The notes beneath the pieces are model-generated. The model was not told the DNA's origin. It did no database searches and saw nothing but the letters and a program-made list of their open reading frames with translations. Shown piece by piece: positions 22,699-34,300 of a DNA stretch of 64,000 nt. How positions within the stretch are numbered: the stretch's first letter is position 1; each line of letters starts with the position of its first letter. The translations under genes were made by a program, and so were the position numbers. This DNA is from Marinobacter lipolyticus (GTDB lineage: Bacteria > Pseudomonadota > Gammaproteobacteria > Pseudomonadales > Oleiphilaceae): contig NZ_QTKT01000003.1 in NCBI RefSeq assembly GCF_018424605.1, positions 1 through 64,000 on the forward strand, read 5' to 3'.

Positions 22699-23646
22699 TT
22701 ACTTCAACCGCTTCTCGATGGCGTCCATCAGCTGACCGGCAATGTCGATGCCGAACGCCGAATCCAGTTCACGAATGCAGGTGGGGCTGGTGACGTTGAT
22801 TTCGGTCAGATAATCGCCAATGACATCCAGCCCGACAAAGATCAGGCCCTTTTCCCGGATGACCGGTGCCACGCGCTCGCAGATTTCGCGGTCCCGGGCG
22901 GTCAGTTCGCGACCTTCACCGCGACCGCCGGCCGCCAGGTTGCCGCGGTTCTCACCGTGGGAGGGAATTCGGGCCAGCGCGTAAGGCACCGGTTCGCCGT
23001 CGATCAGCAGGATGCGTTTGTCGCCGTCGCTGATTTCCGGGATGAACTTCTGCGCCATCGCCTGGTGGGCGCCGTGCTGGGTCAGGGTTTCGATGATCAC
23101 TCCCAGGTTGGCGTCGTTTTCCTTGATACGGAAAATCGAGCGGCCGCCCATACCGTCCACCGGTTTCATGATGACGTCGCCGTGCTCGGCGTAGAACTCG
23201 CGGAAACGGGCGGAGGAGCGAGTGACAATCAGCGGCGGCGTGAGATCCTCGAACTGGGTGGCAAACAGCTTCTCGTTGCAGTCCCGCAGGGTGGCGGCCG
23301 GGTTCACCACCAGCGCGCCCTGTTGCTCCGCCGCCTCCAGAATGAAGGTGGCCATCAGGAATTCACGGTCCACCGGCGGGTCCTGGCGCATCAGGATGAC
23401 GTCGAGATCTCCCAACGCCCGATCCTGGGAAGCGCCGAAGGCGTACCAGTTTTCCGGATCCAGGTGCACCGTCAGGTCGCGGGTGTGGGCGCGCGCCTGA
23501 CCGCCCTTCAGGTACATGTCCGGCAGCTCCATGTATTCAATTTCCCAGCCGCGCTGTTGCGCCGCCAGCAACATCGCCAGCGAGCTGTCTTTCTTGAAGT
23601 GGATCTTCTCGATGGGGTCCATCACGATCCCGAGTCGGACTGTCAT
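22699..23646 (-). CDS. gshB: Glutathione synthetase
   Basis: 315 residues: LGIVMDPIEKIHFKKDSSLA at the N-terminus is diagnostic for GshB, followed by DVILMRQDPPVDREFLMATF, the ATP-grasp segment VIMKPVDGMGGRSIFRI and the C-terminal INVTSPTCIRELD. The enzyme joins gamma-glutamylcysteine and glycine. Two bases separate it from the tonB-like gene. It stands first in the leftward block, divergent from pilG across 295 bases. Confidence 0.96.
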   Translation of the reverse strand: MTVRLGIVMDPIEKIHFKKDSSLAMLLAAQQRGWEIEYMELPDMYLKGGQARAHTRDLTVHLDPENWYAFGASQDRALGDLDVILMRQDPPVDREFLMATFILEAAEQQGALVVNPAATLRDCNEKLFATQFEDLTPPLIVTRSSARFREFYAEHGDVIMKPVDGMGGRSIFRIKENDANLGVIIETLTQHGAHQAMAQKFIPEISDGDKRILLIDGEPVPYALARIPSHGENRGNLAAGGRGEGRELTARDREICERVAPVIREKGLIFVGLDVIGDYLTEINVTSPTCIRELDSAFGIDIAGQLMDAIEKRLK

Positions 23647-23941
23647 AAGGCGTCTTGTGCTCCAGGGTTGAAAAACACGAACCGGTCAGCAGAGTGCAGG
23701 ACATAGAAAGTGCTATGCTGTGACCACAGATGGTATTGTACCCGAGCTTTGAATGCATCCGGAGAAATCCACTGTGTGTAACGTGATTTTGCGGGCAGAA
23801 GTACATTTGGTCACAAAGTAGTACTTTTTATCCGGCGATCGATCCTCTATAAATGAGCGGGTTTTATAGAACAACCTTGGGGTTTGTGTTAAAACCCCGG
23901 TTTAAAATAATGACAGTCGCAGAGCGCAAGGCAGTTGGACA
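23647..23941. promoter_or_regulatory. Divergent gshB / pilG intergenic region
   Basis: The 295 bases are AT-rich for this genome and presumably hold promoters in both directions. A small inverted repeat GGGGTTT-GTGTT-AAAACCCC lies at 23879-23898 upstream of pilG. I cannot assign -10 and -35 elements with confidence. Confidence 0.45.
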
Positions 23942-24334
23942 ATGGATGACAACTTCGAGAATCTGAAGATTATGGTGATCGACGACAGCAAGACCATTCG
24001 TCGCACCGCTGAAACCCTTCTGAAAAAGGTCGGCTGTGAGGTCATCACCGCAACTGACGGCTTTGACGCTCTGGCGAAAATCGCCGATTCCCAGCCGGAC
24101 ATCATTTTTGTCGATATCATGATGCCACGCCTGGACGGCTATCAGACCTGCGCACTGATCAAGAACAATTCCTCTTTCAAAAAGACGCCGGTTATTATGC
24201 TCTCCAGCAAAGACGGTCTGTTCGATAAAGCCAAGGGCCGTATCGTCGGTTCCGACCAGTACCTGACCAAACCGTTCAGCAAGGACGAGCTACTCAACAC
24301 CATCCGCCAGTACGTTCCCCAAGCGGAACAGTAA
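23942..24334 (+). CDS. pilG: Twitching motility response regulator PilG
   Basis: 130-residue stand-alone receiver domain: acidic pocket MVIDDSKTIRR, phosphoacceptor Asp in IIFVDIMMPRLDGYQT, Thr/Ser region VIMLSSKDGLFDK and Lys in YLTKPFSKDEL. PilG is phosphorylated by the ChpA kinase and promotes type IV pilus extension, interacting with polar factors. It opens the pil-chp cluster, 32 bases before pilH. Confidence 0.95.
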   Translation: MDDNFENLKIMVIDDSKTIRRTAETLLKKVGCEVITATDGFDALAKIADSQPDIIFVDIMMPRLDGYQTCALIKNNSSFKKTPVIMLSSKDGLFDKAKGRIVGSDQYLTKPFSKDELLNTIRQYVPQAEQ

Positions 24335-24366
24335 ATCTGCCGAAGTAAAGAAACATTGAGGAAATC

Positions 24367-24729
24367 ATGGCCCGCATTCTGATTGTTGATGACTCCCCCA
24401 CCGAGGTTAAGAAAATCTCCACCATTCTGGAAAAGCACCAGCACGAAATTCTGACTGCTGATAACGGTGCTGACGGTGTCGCCAAAGCCCGCGCCGAAAC
24501 TCCGGACCTGGTGCTGATGGACGTAGTCATGCCCGGCCTGAACGGCTTTCAGGCCACCCGGCAGCTCACCCGCGCGCCGGAAACCGCCTCTATCCCCGTG
24601 GTTATCGTGACCACCAAGGATCAGGAAACTGACCGTGTCTGGGGTACCCGTCAGGGCGCCAAAGGCTATCTGGTCAAGCCCGTCAACGAAGATGATCTGA
24701 TCAAGACCATTAACAGTCTGATTGCCTGA
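24367..24729 (+). CDS. pilH: Twitching motility response regulator PilH
   Basis: 120-residue receiver: ILIVDDSPTEVKKISTILEK, phosphoacceptor in LVLMDVVMPGLNGFQATRQL, VVIVTTKDQETDR and the Lys in GYLVKPVNEDDL. PilH opposes or tunes PilG output in the Pil-Chp pathway, with a proposed role in retraction or as a phosphate sink. GAGGAAATC precedes the start. Confidence 0.95.
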   Translation: MARILIVDDSPTEVKKISTILEKHQHEILTADNGADGVAKARAETPDLVLMDVVMPGLNGFQATRQLTRAPETASIPVVIVTTKDQETDRVWGTRQGAKGYLVKPVNEDDLIKTINSLIA

Positions 24730-24749
24730 TCCCCAACCGTGGAGTAAGC

Positions 24750-25295
24750 ATGTCCGCCCAGGCCGCCCCTTTTGCCGTTCTGACGGATATCGCCCAGCGC
24801 AGCCGGTCCATGGCGGCCGGTCTGCCGGAGCAACAGGAAGCCGTTGAGCTTTGGAACGGCATCGGTTTCGTTCTGGCGGGCGAGCGCTACGTGGCGCCCA
24901 TGGGTGAAGTCACTGAAATTCTCCATGTTCCCCGGTTTACCCATATTCCGGGGGTTCAGCCGTTCATGATGGGCGCCGCCAACGTGCGTGGCCGCCTCCT
25001 CCCCCTCGTTGACCTCGCCGCTTTTTTCGACATTCCCCGCTCTTCACGCAGCCTGCGTGAGCGCCGGGTACTGGTGGTGGAACAGGGTGACGTATTCAGC
25101 GGACTGGTCGTCGACAGCGTGTCCGGTATGCAGTATTTCGCCAGGGACACCTTCGTGGCGTCGCCCGAAGGTGTCCCTGGCAGCGTTCAACCGTTCGTGA
25201 ATGGCGGTTATGAACGGAACGAAGAAGTCTGGAAAGTGTTCTCCGCCGCCGATCTGGTGGACGACGAGCGGTTTCTGGATGTCGCGCAGTGGTAA
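24750..25295 (+). CDS. pilI: PilI, CheW-like adaptor
   Basis: 181 residues with the CheW fold: GIGFVLAGERYVAPMGEVTE, VPRFTHIPGVQPFMMGAANV and RGRLLPLVDLAAFF, then VLVVEQGDVFSGLVVDSVSG. It couples receptor PilJ to the ChpA kinase. Unusually, its coding sequence holds a perfect 15-bp inverted repeat at 25141-25180 (reported separately). Follows pilH by 20 bases. Confidence 0.93.
   Translation: MSAQAAPFAVLTDIAQRSRSMAAGLPEQQEAVELWNGIGFVLAGERYVAPMGEVTEILHVPRFTHIPGVQPFMMGAANVRGRLLPLVDLAAFFDIPRSSRSLRERRVLVVEQGDVFSGLVVDSVSGMQYFARDTFVASPEGVPGSVQPFVNGGYERNEEVWKVFSAADLVDDERFLDVAQW
25141..25180. repeat. Perfect 15-bp palindrome inside pilI
   Basis: CCAGGGACACCTTCG (25141-25155) and CGAAGGTGTCCCTGG (25166-25180) are exact reverse complements around the ten-base loop TGGCGTCGCC. 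It lies wholly in the coding frame of pilI (RDTFVASPEGVPG). The mRNA would form a strong hairpin. Confidence 0.8.
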
Positions 25296-25385
25296 GGATG
25301 ATGACAATGGCAGGAGCATCATCCCTGCTGCCAAAGCCCGCAGAAGCAAACTTGCCAATATAATGAAAAGGCCGGGAGCCAGAAA

Positions 25386-27461
25386 ATGAAAAACACAGCC
25401 GGAAGATTCAGTATGGGACAGGGAGGCAACAAGCTTGTTGCCGGCCTGATTGCCGCACTGATTGCACTCACCGTCCTGCTTGTTGTGGTTCTGTTCATAA
25501 TCAACAAGGACAGCCAGAACGACCAGGAATACATCGCCCACGCCTCCGAGCTGAGGGTGCTGTCACAGGAAATCGCCAAGAACGCGACCGAAGCCGCCGG
25601 TGGTACCGCCGAGGCCTTCGACCAGTTGCGTCGTTCCCGTGACGAGTTCCAGCAGCTGTGGTCGTACGTGGTGGACGGTAACCCGGAAACCGGCCTGCCT
25701 CCCAGCGAGATTGCCCAGGAAAGCAGTGTTCAGGCGAACTGGAACGCGGTTCGTGACAACGCCGACAGCATCCTGTCCACCCGCGACGCGGTGCTTGGCC
25801 TGCACGAAGTGGCGCGCACCCTGAACGAAACCATCCCGCAGCTGCAGGTCGAGTACGACGATATCGTACAGATCCTGCTGGACAACGGCGCGCCGGCGGA
25901 ACAGGTGGCACTGGCCCAGCGTCAGTCACTGCTGGCCGAGCGTATCGTGCGTTCCGTCAACAACGTACTGTCCGGTGACGAAGATGCGGTTATCGCGGCT
26001 GACCGCTTCGGCCGCGACGCCAGCCTGTTTGGTCGCGTTCTGCAGGGCCAGATGGAAGGCAACCCGGCCATGGGCATCTCCCGCGTGGATGACGAAGACG
26101 CCATCTACGGCCTGGAAGCGGTTGGCGAACTGTTCGAATTCGTTTCCCAGAACGTCGATGCCATCCTTGAAGCTTCTCCCGACCTCTTCAAGGTACGTAC
26201 CGCCGCTTCTGACATTTTCCAGAACTCCCAGATCCTGCTGGACGACCTCTCGGTCCTGGCCAATCAGTTTACCGGGCAGGCCGGCTCCCGCCTGATCGGC
26301 CCGACCCTGGCCTTCATCATCCTCGCCGGCATGGTGGGTATTGTTGTCCTGATCGGTGTGGTGCTGTACCGCGAAGCCCAGGAGCGACTGGCAACCACGC
26401 AGGAACAGAACGAGCAGAACCAGAACGCGATCCTGCGACTGCTGGACGAACTGGCCGACCTGGCGGATGGTGACCTGACCACCGAGGCCACGGTTACCGA
26501 GGACTTCACCGGTGCCATCGCCGACTCCATCAACTACGCGATCGACCAGATGCGCGGACTGGTACAGGCGATTCGTGGTACGGCGGTACGGGTAGCATCG
26601 GCGGCCCAAGAAACCCAGGCCACGGCCATGCACCTGGCGGACGCTTCCGAGCACCAGGCCCAGGAAATCGCCGGCGCCTCTGCCGCGGTGAACGAGATGG
26701 CGGTGTCCATCGACCAGGTATCCTCCAACGCCGCCGAATCCTCCGCGGTTGCCGAGCGGTCGGTTGCGATCGCCAAGAAAGGCGCGGAAGTGGTACAGAA
26801 CACCATCCGCGGCATGGACAACATCCGTGAGCAGATCCAGGAAACTTCCAAGCGGATCAAGCGTCTGGGTGAGTCTTCCCAGGAAATCGGTGACATCGTA
26901 TCGCTGATCAACGACATCGCCGACCAGACCAACATCCTGTCCCTGAACGCCGCGATCCAGGCCTCCATGGCCGGTGACGCGGGCCGGGGCTTCGCGGTGG
27001 TTGCCGACGAAGTTCAGCGCCTTGCGGAACGTTCTTCTGCAGCAACCAAGCAGATTGAAGCGCTGGTTAAGACGATCCAGTCGGACACCAACGAAGCGGT
27101 TATCTCCATGGAACACACCACCGCCGAGGTGGTCCGTGGTGCTCGCTTGGCACAGGACGCGGGTATCGCGCTCGAGGAAATCGAGAACGTATCCATGTCT
27201 CTGGCGGAACTGATCCAGAACATCTCCAACGCCGCGCGTCAGCAGTCGTCGTCTGCGGCGCACATCTCCAACACGATGAACGTTATCCAGGAAATCACCT
27301 CCCAGACGTCGTCCGGTACCAACGCGACCGCGAAGTCGATCGGGAACCTGGCAGAAATGGCGTCCGAGCTGCGGTCTTCCGTTGCCGGCTTCACCCTGGC
27401 GGAAGAAGACGGTGCCGAACAGCACGAAGAGGAAGACAGCGACGTCCCGGTGGTGGGCTGA
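25386..27461 (+). CDS. pilJ: PilJ methyl-accepting chemoreceptor
   Basis: 691 residues: a membrane helix (LVAGLIALIALTVLLVVVLF area, about 18-40), a periplasmic region with two PilJ-type helical modules (DQEYIAHASELRVLSQEIAK and LAQRQSLLAERIVRSV), a second helix (LAFIILAGMVGIVVLIGVVL, about 308-328), HAMP, and a long signalling domain with the hairpin tip (SLINDIADQTNILSLNAAIQ, AGDAGRGFAVVADEVQRLAE). PilJ senses surface or pilus cues and drives ChpA. Its upstream gap to pilI is 90 bases. Confidence 0.95.
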   Translation: MKNTAGRFSMGQGGNKLVAGLIAALIALTVLLVVVLFIINKDSQNDQEYIAHASELRVLSQEIAKNATEAAGGTAEAFDQLRRSRDEFQQLWSYVVDGNPETGLPPSEIAQESSVQANWNAVRDNADSILSTRDAVLGLHEVARTLNETIPQLQVEYDDIVQILLDNGAPAEQVALAQRQSLLAERIVRSVNNVLSGDEDAVIAADRFGRDASLFGRVLQGQMEGNPAMGISRVDDEDAIYGLEAVGELFEFVSQNVDAILEASPDLFKVRTAASDIFQNSQILLDDLSVLANQFTGQAGSRLIGPTLAFIILAGMVGIVVLIGVVLYREAQERLATTQEQNEQNQNAILRLLDELADLADGDLTTEATVTEDFTGAIADSINYAIDQMRGLVQAIRGTAVRVASAAQETQATAMHLADASEHQAQEIAGASAAVNEMAVSIDQVSSNAAESSAVAERSVAIAKKGAEVVQNTIRGMDNIREQIQETSKRIKRLGESSQEIGDIVSLINDIADQTNILSLNAAIQASMAGDAGRGFAVVADEVQRLAERSSAATKQIEALVKTIQSDTNEAVISMEHTTAEVVRGARLAQDAGIALEEIENVSMSLAELIQNISNAARQQSSSAAHISNTMNVIQEITSQTSSGTNATAKSIGNLAEMASELRSSVAGFTLAEEDGAEQHEEEDSDVPVVG

Positions 27462-27488
27462 TCGAACTTCCAAGGCGACTGACGGTTT

Positions 27489-28388
27489 ATGGCTGAAACA
27501 CGCAACGACCTGTCAACTGCCGAGGGCATCTGGTCCCTGCGCCGACTTCCTGACATGGATGAGGCGCAGTTCAGCCAGTGGCAAACACTGCTGGAGCACC
27601 GAACCGGGATCACGCTGTCCTCCGGTCGCCGCTCGTTTCTCGAAACCAACCTCGGGATCCGCATGCGGGAAATCGGCTGCAGCAGTTATCAGGCCTATTA
27701 CGAGAAAATTGTCTCCGGGCCTGACGCCATTGTGGAATGGGCGACCCTGGTTGACCGCCTGACCGTTCAGGAAACCCGGTTCTTCCGGGATCCGGACGCC
27801 TTCCGGTTCGTTTCGGACTTTGTGCTTACCCGGCCTCGGGAGCAACTGAAAAAGCGGCCCATGGAAGTCTGGAGCGTCGGGTGCTCCACCGGAGAAGAGC
27901 CCTACACGCTGGCGATGGTACTGAACGAGTGCATGAATCAGCTCGAACTGCCGCCGCTGTTTGGCGTGACCGGATCGGACATCAGCAAACCCGCCATTGA
28001 GAAAGCCCAGAAGGGGCTGTTCAATCCCCGCAAACTGGCGGGCATGAACGACGAACTCAAGGCCCGGTACTTCCGGCCGGCGGAGCGGAATTCCGTGGAA
28101 ATGGTCGAAGGCATCCGTGATCGGGTGTGCTTCACCAGACTGAATGTGCTGGACCTGAATCAGGCCCCCATGCACGGCATGAATATTATCTTCTGCCAGA
28201 ATCTGCTGATTTATTTCCGGCGCTGGCGCCGGCGGGAAATCGTAAAGCGACTTGCAGAGAGGCTGGCGCCCGGGGGGTTGCTGGTTCTGGGCCAGGGAGA
28301 GCTGACCGACTGGCAGCCTCCGGGGTTACAGAGAGTCCCCTCGGAACATGTGCTGGCGTGGATCAAACGCCAGACTGACGAAGAATAA
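27489..28388 (+). CDS. pilK: PilK, CheR-type methyltransferase
   Basis: 299 residues: the N-terminal helical domain (WQTLLEHRTGITLSSGRRSF), ETRFFRDPDAF, the AdoMet-binding VWSVGCSTGEEPYTLAMVL and NIIFCQNLLIYFRRWRRREI. It should methylate glutamates on PilJ using AdoMet for adaptation. It precedes chpA by five bases. Confidence 0.93.
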   Translation: MAETRNDLSTAEGIWSLRRLPDMDEAQFSQWQTLLEHRTGITLSSGRRSFLETNLGIRMREIGCSSYQAYYEKIVSGPDAIVEWATLVDRLTVQETRFFRDPDAFRFVSDFVLTRPREQLKKRPMEVWSVGCSTGEEPYTLAMVLNECMNQLELPPLFGVTGSDISKPAIEKAQKGLFNPRKLAGMNDELKARYFRPAERNSVEMVEGIRDRVCFTRLNVLDLNQAPMHGMNIIFCQNLLIYFRRWRRREIVKRLAERLAPGGLLVLGQGELTDWQPPGLQRVPSEHVLAWIKRQTDEE

Positions 28389-28393
28389 CCGGA

Positions 28394-31300
28394 GTGGTTA
28401 TGGGCAATCACCATGACAGCATCGCCCTGGACTGGGTTCGCGGCGAAATACAGGACACGCTGACCCAGGGTCAGCAGGCACTGGAAGCGTATGTCGAGAA
28501 TCGCGACGATACCGCGCGGCTGCGCTTCTGCCTGAACTACCTCCATCAGGTGCATGGCACCCTGCAGATGGTGGAGTTGTATGGCGCTGCCCTGCTGACC
28601 GAAGAAATGGAGAAGCTCACCCAGGCGGTACTGAACGAGTCCGTCGCCAGCGTGGACGATGCCGTTGAAGTGCTGATGCAGGCCATCCTGCAGTTGCCCC
28701 AGTACCTGGAACACCTTGCCAGCAGCAAGGACGATTTCCCGATGGTACTGCTGCCGCTGCTCAACGACCTGCGCGCCGCGCGTGGTGAAGCCCTGCTGTC
28801 CGACACCTCCCTGTTCAAACCCGATCTGGCGCCCTCGCGCCAGCGCGCCGCGGCCAATGCGTCGCAGCGGTTGCAGGCCCCCAAGGTGCTCGGCCACATC
28901 CGCAAGCTGCGGCAGATGTACCAGTTCGCCCTCGCCGGCGTGGTACGCGAGGCCGATCTGGACGCCCATTTCGATTACATGCAGAAGGTCATCCAGCGGC
29001 TGATCCGCCTGTGCCAGAACACCCCCCGGGGTGAGCTGTGGAAGGCCGCCGGCGCTTTCGTCGAGACCCTGCAACAGCACGCCAATCCGGTCAATACCGC
29101 GGTGAAATCCCTGCTGCGGGAGCTGGACGCGGAAATCCGTCGGCTTACCGACGAGCACGTCGACATTCTGCAGCAGGCCGTACCCGAGGCCATGCTCAAG
29201 CACCTGTTGTATTACGTGGCCCGTGCCCGTGACCTGGATACGCCCCGTGTGACCGAACTGCGCAAGCGCTATCAGCTGGACCAGGCGCTGCCGTCCGAAG
29301 ACGATGTCGACGCCGCCCGCACCCGGGTCTCCGGCCCCGGACGGGAGGCCATTCATTCGGTGGTCAGCGCGCTCAACGAGGAACTGGCCAAGCTCAAGGA
29401 TCAGCTGGATCTGTTCGTACGGGCCGAGCTGCGCCAGAACGACGAATTGAAAGACCTGCTGCCGGGTCTGAAACAGGTTGCCAACACCCTGGCGGTGCTG
29501 GGCCTGGGCATTCCCCGCAAGGTAGTGAACGAGCAGATCGATCTGGTGGAGCGGCTGTCGGCACAGGCTGACGCCGTCGACGACGGCACGCTGATGGATA
29601 TCGCCGGCGCGCTGCTCTATGTGGAAGCCAGCCTGGCGGGGCTGGACAGTGACCGTTACCAGGAAGCCGGCGATTCCGCCGACGGTGAGCAGACCATCAA
29701 TCTGGGCGGCCGCGAACTGGGCGAAGCCAGTGGCGCGCTGCTGCGGGAATCCCGCAACACCCTGGAGCAGGTCAAAACCGCCATCGTGAATTTCATTGCT
29801 TCCCAGTGGGATGTGCGGGAAATCGAACACGTGCCGGGCTTGCTGCACAGTATCCGCGGCGGCCTCAGCCTGATTCCCCTGGACCGGGTCGCCGACATGC
29901 TCGGCTCGGCAGAACGCTACATTACCGACGTGCTGCTGGGTGGCCGTCAGGTACCGGACTGGAAACAACTGGATACGCTGGCCGACGCCGTCACCAGCAT
30001 TGAGTACTACCTGGAGCGTCTGGCCGAGGGCATCAGCGACAACGACAGTATCCTCCATGTGGCGGAAGAGAGCCTGGCCTCACTGGGCTTCCCGGTGGGC
30101 GCAGAGCCAACCTGGCAGCAGCCAGGCGAAGACGATATCCCGGTGGTCGACAGCGAAGTTCCGGTGCTCGAGGATCAGCCCGTGGCCTCCGAGGCCAAGG
30201 GGTCGGACCAGGAACTGCTGGACGATGAAATCCTTGGCATTTTCGTGGAAGAGGCGGAAGAGGTTCTTGAGACCATCCACGAGTTCTACCCTCGCCTGCG
30301 CCAGAATCACGACGACCGCGAAGCGCTGACCGAAGTCCGTCGTGCCTTCCATACCCTCAAAGGCAGTGGCCGTCTGGTGGGTGCAGCCAGCATTGGTGAA
30401 CTGGCCTGGTCGGTGGAGAACCTGCTGAACCGGGTGATCGACCAGACCATCAAACCGAACGATGACCTGTTCGCCCTGATTGACGACGTGAATGCCCGCC
30501 TGCCGTCACTGATTGGCGAGTTCCGTGACGGCCAGACCGGCGGCGATGTGGCACAGTTGATTGAGCGCGCGGAAGCCATGTCCACCACCCGCAAGGCCGA
30601 TGGCGATCAGCCTGCTGCGGTCAGTGCCGAAGACGACGAACCCGCCGCCGAAGCACCGGTGGCCACCGACGAAGCCAGCGCGGCAGACGATGACGACCTC
30701 ATTGACGACGAGATCCTCGAAATCTTTATCGAGGAAGCCGGCGAGGTTCTGGACACCATCCGCGAATACCTGCCGATGCTGCTGCGCCAGCATGACGACC
30801 GCACCGCGCTGTCGGAAGTCCGGCGCGCGTTCCACACCCTCAAGGGCAGCGGGCGCATGGTGGGCGCGCTGATTGTCGGTGAACTGGCGTGGTCCGTGGA
30901 AAATATGCTGAACCGTGTGATTGACGGCAGCATCTTTATGAATGACGACATTGCCAGCCTGCTGGACGATGTCACCGCCGTGTTGCCGGCGCTGGTCGAA
31001 GACTTTGAAAAACGCCGCGCCCCGAGCCTCGACACGGCGGCGCTGGAAGCCCGCGCCCATGCCCTGGCCAGCGGTGAAATCCCGGACGCCGCCAGCATGC
31101 CCGCGTCCGAGGCCACAGACACCCCGGTGCCGGAGCAGGCGGATGTACCGGAAGCGGTCGACCTGGAGTCTGACGACAGCTGCGTTGATCCGGTACTTCT
31201 GGATATTTTTGAGAGTGAAGCCGAGACCCATCTGCAGACCCTGCAGGCGTTCCTGGAGAATGCCGGCGACAAGGCCTCGGTGGCCTATACCGACGATCTC

Positions 31301-34300
31301 TCAAGGGCGCTGCACACCCTCAAGGGCAGTGCTCACACCGCCGGAATCGCGCCCATTGCCACGGTTATCACGCCGCTGGAGCGCTTCGTCAAAGAAGCCC
31401 GCGCCCAGAACAAACGGGCCGATCGCGACGTCACCGGCCTTATCGCCGACGCCTGCGAGTTCCTGACCCAGGGCCTGGGCCAGCTCCGACGCGACCCGCA
31501 AGCCCCGCTGGCGGGAACCGACGATTACCTTGAGCGTCTGGACCGGATAGCCGCCGACACTCTGCGCACCCACGCCAGCGTCGATGATACCCGTGCCAGC
31601 CAGCCGTCGGCACCGCAGCTGGTGCAGCTGTTCCTCAATGAAGGGCTGGACATCCTGCTGGATGCCGACCGGATTCTTGATAACTGGGCGGCCAATCCTT
31701 CCGACACCTCAGCGGTGGAAACCCTGCGCGCCGAGCTGCAGCAACTGACCGCCGGCGCAAGAGACGCCGGGCTTGCCGATGTGGCCGGGCTGTCCGCCGC
31801 GCTGTCGCAAACCTATGACCGCGCCGCCGCCAGCGGCGGCGCCCCGGACGATGGCTTCTTCGCCGCCGTTCGGGCCGCCCACGAACAGCTGATCAATATG
31901 ATGGATCAGGTGGCTGCCGGGCTGGCGACGGAATCCGGCGATGCGTTGATCGCCGAGCTCGAGGCTCTCAGCGGTAACACCGCCGCGGATCTGCCGGCCG
32001 AACCCGACCCATTCGAACAGGAATTCACCGGCGATCTGGAAGAGATTGATCTCAGCTTCGACATGGACGAAGCCGAGCTGCCGACCCTCGAAGCGGAAGA
32101 ACCTGTCGAGGCTGCCGCGGCTGAACCCGCCGACGAAGCCGCTGACAGCGACGACGACATGGATCAGGAACTGGCGGAAATCTTCCTCGAGGAAGCCCGC
32201 GACCTGATCAACAGTTCCGCAGAAACGCTGCAGAGCTGGAGCGAGAGTACCGACAATCTTGACCTGCTGAGACTTCTGCAACGGGACCTGCATACCCTTA
32301 AAGGCGGCGCGCGGCTAGCCGACATACCGGCGGTGGGGGATCTGTCCCACGAGCTGGAAACCCTGTTTGAAGGCCTTACCGAACAACGGCTGTCGATCAC
32401 CGAGGCACTGTCGGACCTGCTGTTCCGCTGCCACGATCGCCTGGCCGGTATGGTTGACGCTCTCGAGGCACAGGAAACCCCGCGGCCGGCACCGGATCTG
32501 ATTGGCGAAATCCATCAGTATATGGACAGCGCCACCGGAACCCGTCCGGTGACCGATGTCAGCGCCCCGGAACCCGAGGCGGATGACGATGCCTTGCCGC
32601 TGCCGGACATGGAAGAGGCGCCGGCAACGGACGACACCGACAACGCCGATCAGACCGAGGCGGACGAGGAGTTGCAGGCCACCGACCTGTCCCACCTCGA
32701 TCCGGAGCTGGTCGGCATCTTCCTGGAAGAAGCCTACGACCTGATCAACTCCACCGGCAGCGCGCTCCATACCTGGAGTGAAGACCCCGCCAACCGCGAG
32801 GTGGCCGCGGAACTCCAGCGCGACGTTCACACCCTCAAGGGCGGTGCGCGCATGGCCGGCGTGGACGCCATTGGCGACCTCACCCACGTGCTGGAAGATC
32901 TGTTCGAGAAAGTGGCGGAAGGTCAGCTGGCCGCCAGCGACGCCATGAACGATCTGCTGTTCGCCTGCCACGATCGCCTGGCACAGATGGTGGAACAGGT
33001 TGCGACACAGCGCCCCTGCCCGCCCGCAGACGAGCTGGTGGTCAGGGTCAAGGCCATCCTGGCCGGAAAACCCCTGCCCGAGCCGGAGCAGTCCGATACG
33101 GCCGAGCCGGACAACCTGCCCGAGCAGGCCGACGTATCACCAGCGTCGGAGACCGACGACGACACGAATACCCCCGCCAGCATGGCCGACGCCATTCCGG
33201 AAGCCAGTGACGACGAACTGATCGGCATCTTCCTGGACGAAGGGCTGGAGATTCAGGCCGCCATCAGCGAGTGCCTGGCCCAGTGGCGCGAGGAACCCGA
33301 TGAGCTTACCGGTGTCACCCAGCTGCAGCAGGAACTGCACACGCTGAAAGGTGGCGCGCGGCTGTCCGACGTGGATGCCATCGCCGATCTGGCGGAAGCC
33401 TGGTCCGATGCGCTGGACCCGCTGATCAGCGGCACCAGTAACCAGACCATACTGCTGGCCCTCAGTGACCGCGCGCTGGCCGCCCTGAAAGTCATGCTGA
33501 ACGCTCTGGAGGAAGGTGGTAAACCCGCCGCCGACCCGGAACTGCTGCGCCAGTTCCGCGACGCCCACCAGGCTGGTCAGGACGACGCTCAAGAGACTGC
33601 CGCTTCAGAGACTGACGACGCCGAGGTGGACCCCGAGGTTCTTGAAATCTTCCTCGAGGAAGCTGGCGAGATTCTGGACCAGCTTGAGCAGTTGCTGGAT
33701 GACTGGCGTAAGGAGCCGGCCAACCATCACTTCAATCAGGAAGCCCAGCGCGCACTGCATACCCTCAAGGGCGGCGCGCGCCTGTCTCAGCTGCGCGAGC
33801 TCGGCGACAAGGCCCACGGGTTTGAGACCCGGCTGATCGATCTGGGCGGCAACGCGCCGGATGAGGCCACCTGGCAGACCATCACCGCTGACCACGACGG
33901 CATTGTCGCGCTGGTCAACGACATCCGCCAGCGCGCCGAACAGGGCGAGCCGCTGCCGGCCAAAGAGTCCCCGGCGCCGGCTCCGACACCCGAGCCAAGC
34001 GCGGAAGCACCGGTCCCCGTGGCGAAGAAACCGGAGCCCACACCGGCGCCACAACCCAAGAAAGCCGTGGCCAAGCCCCGCAACAAGGCGGCCGAGGCCC
34101 AGCGCGCCGCCCAGGAAACCATCCGGGTGTCGGCGCCGCTGCTTGATGAGCTGGTCAACCTGGCGGGTGAAACCAGTATCACCCGTGGCCGTCTGGAACA
34201 GCAAAGCAGTGATTTCAGCCATACGCTGGACGAAATGGCCGCCACCATCGAGCGTCTGCGAGAGCAGTTACGCCGCATGGAAATTGAAACCGAAACCCAG

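Noticed and set aside
28211..30058. A 615-codon open frame opposite the start of chpA
   Set aside because: Shadow of chpA; no motif and no ribosome binding site.
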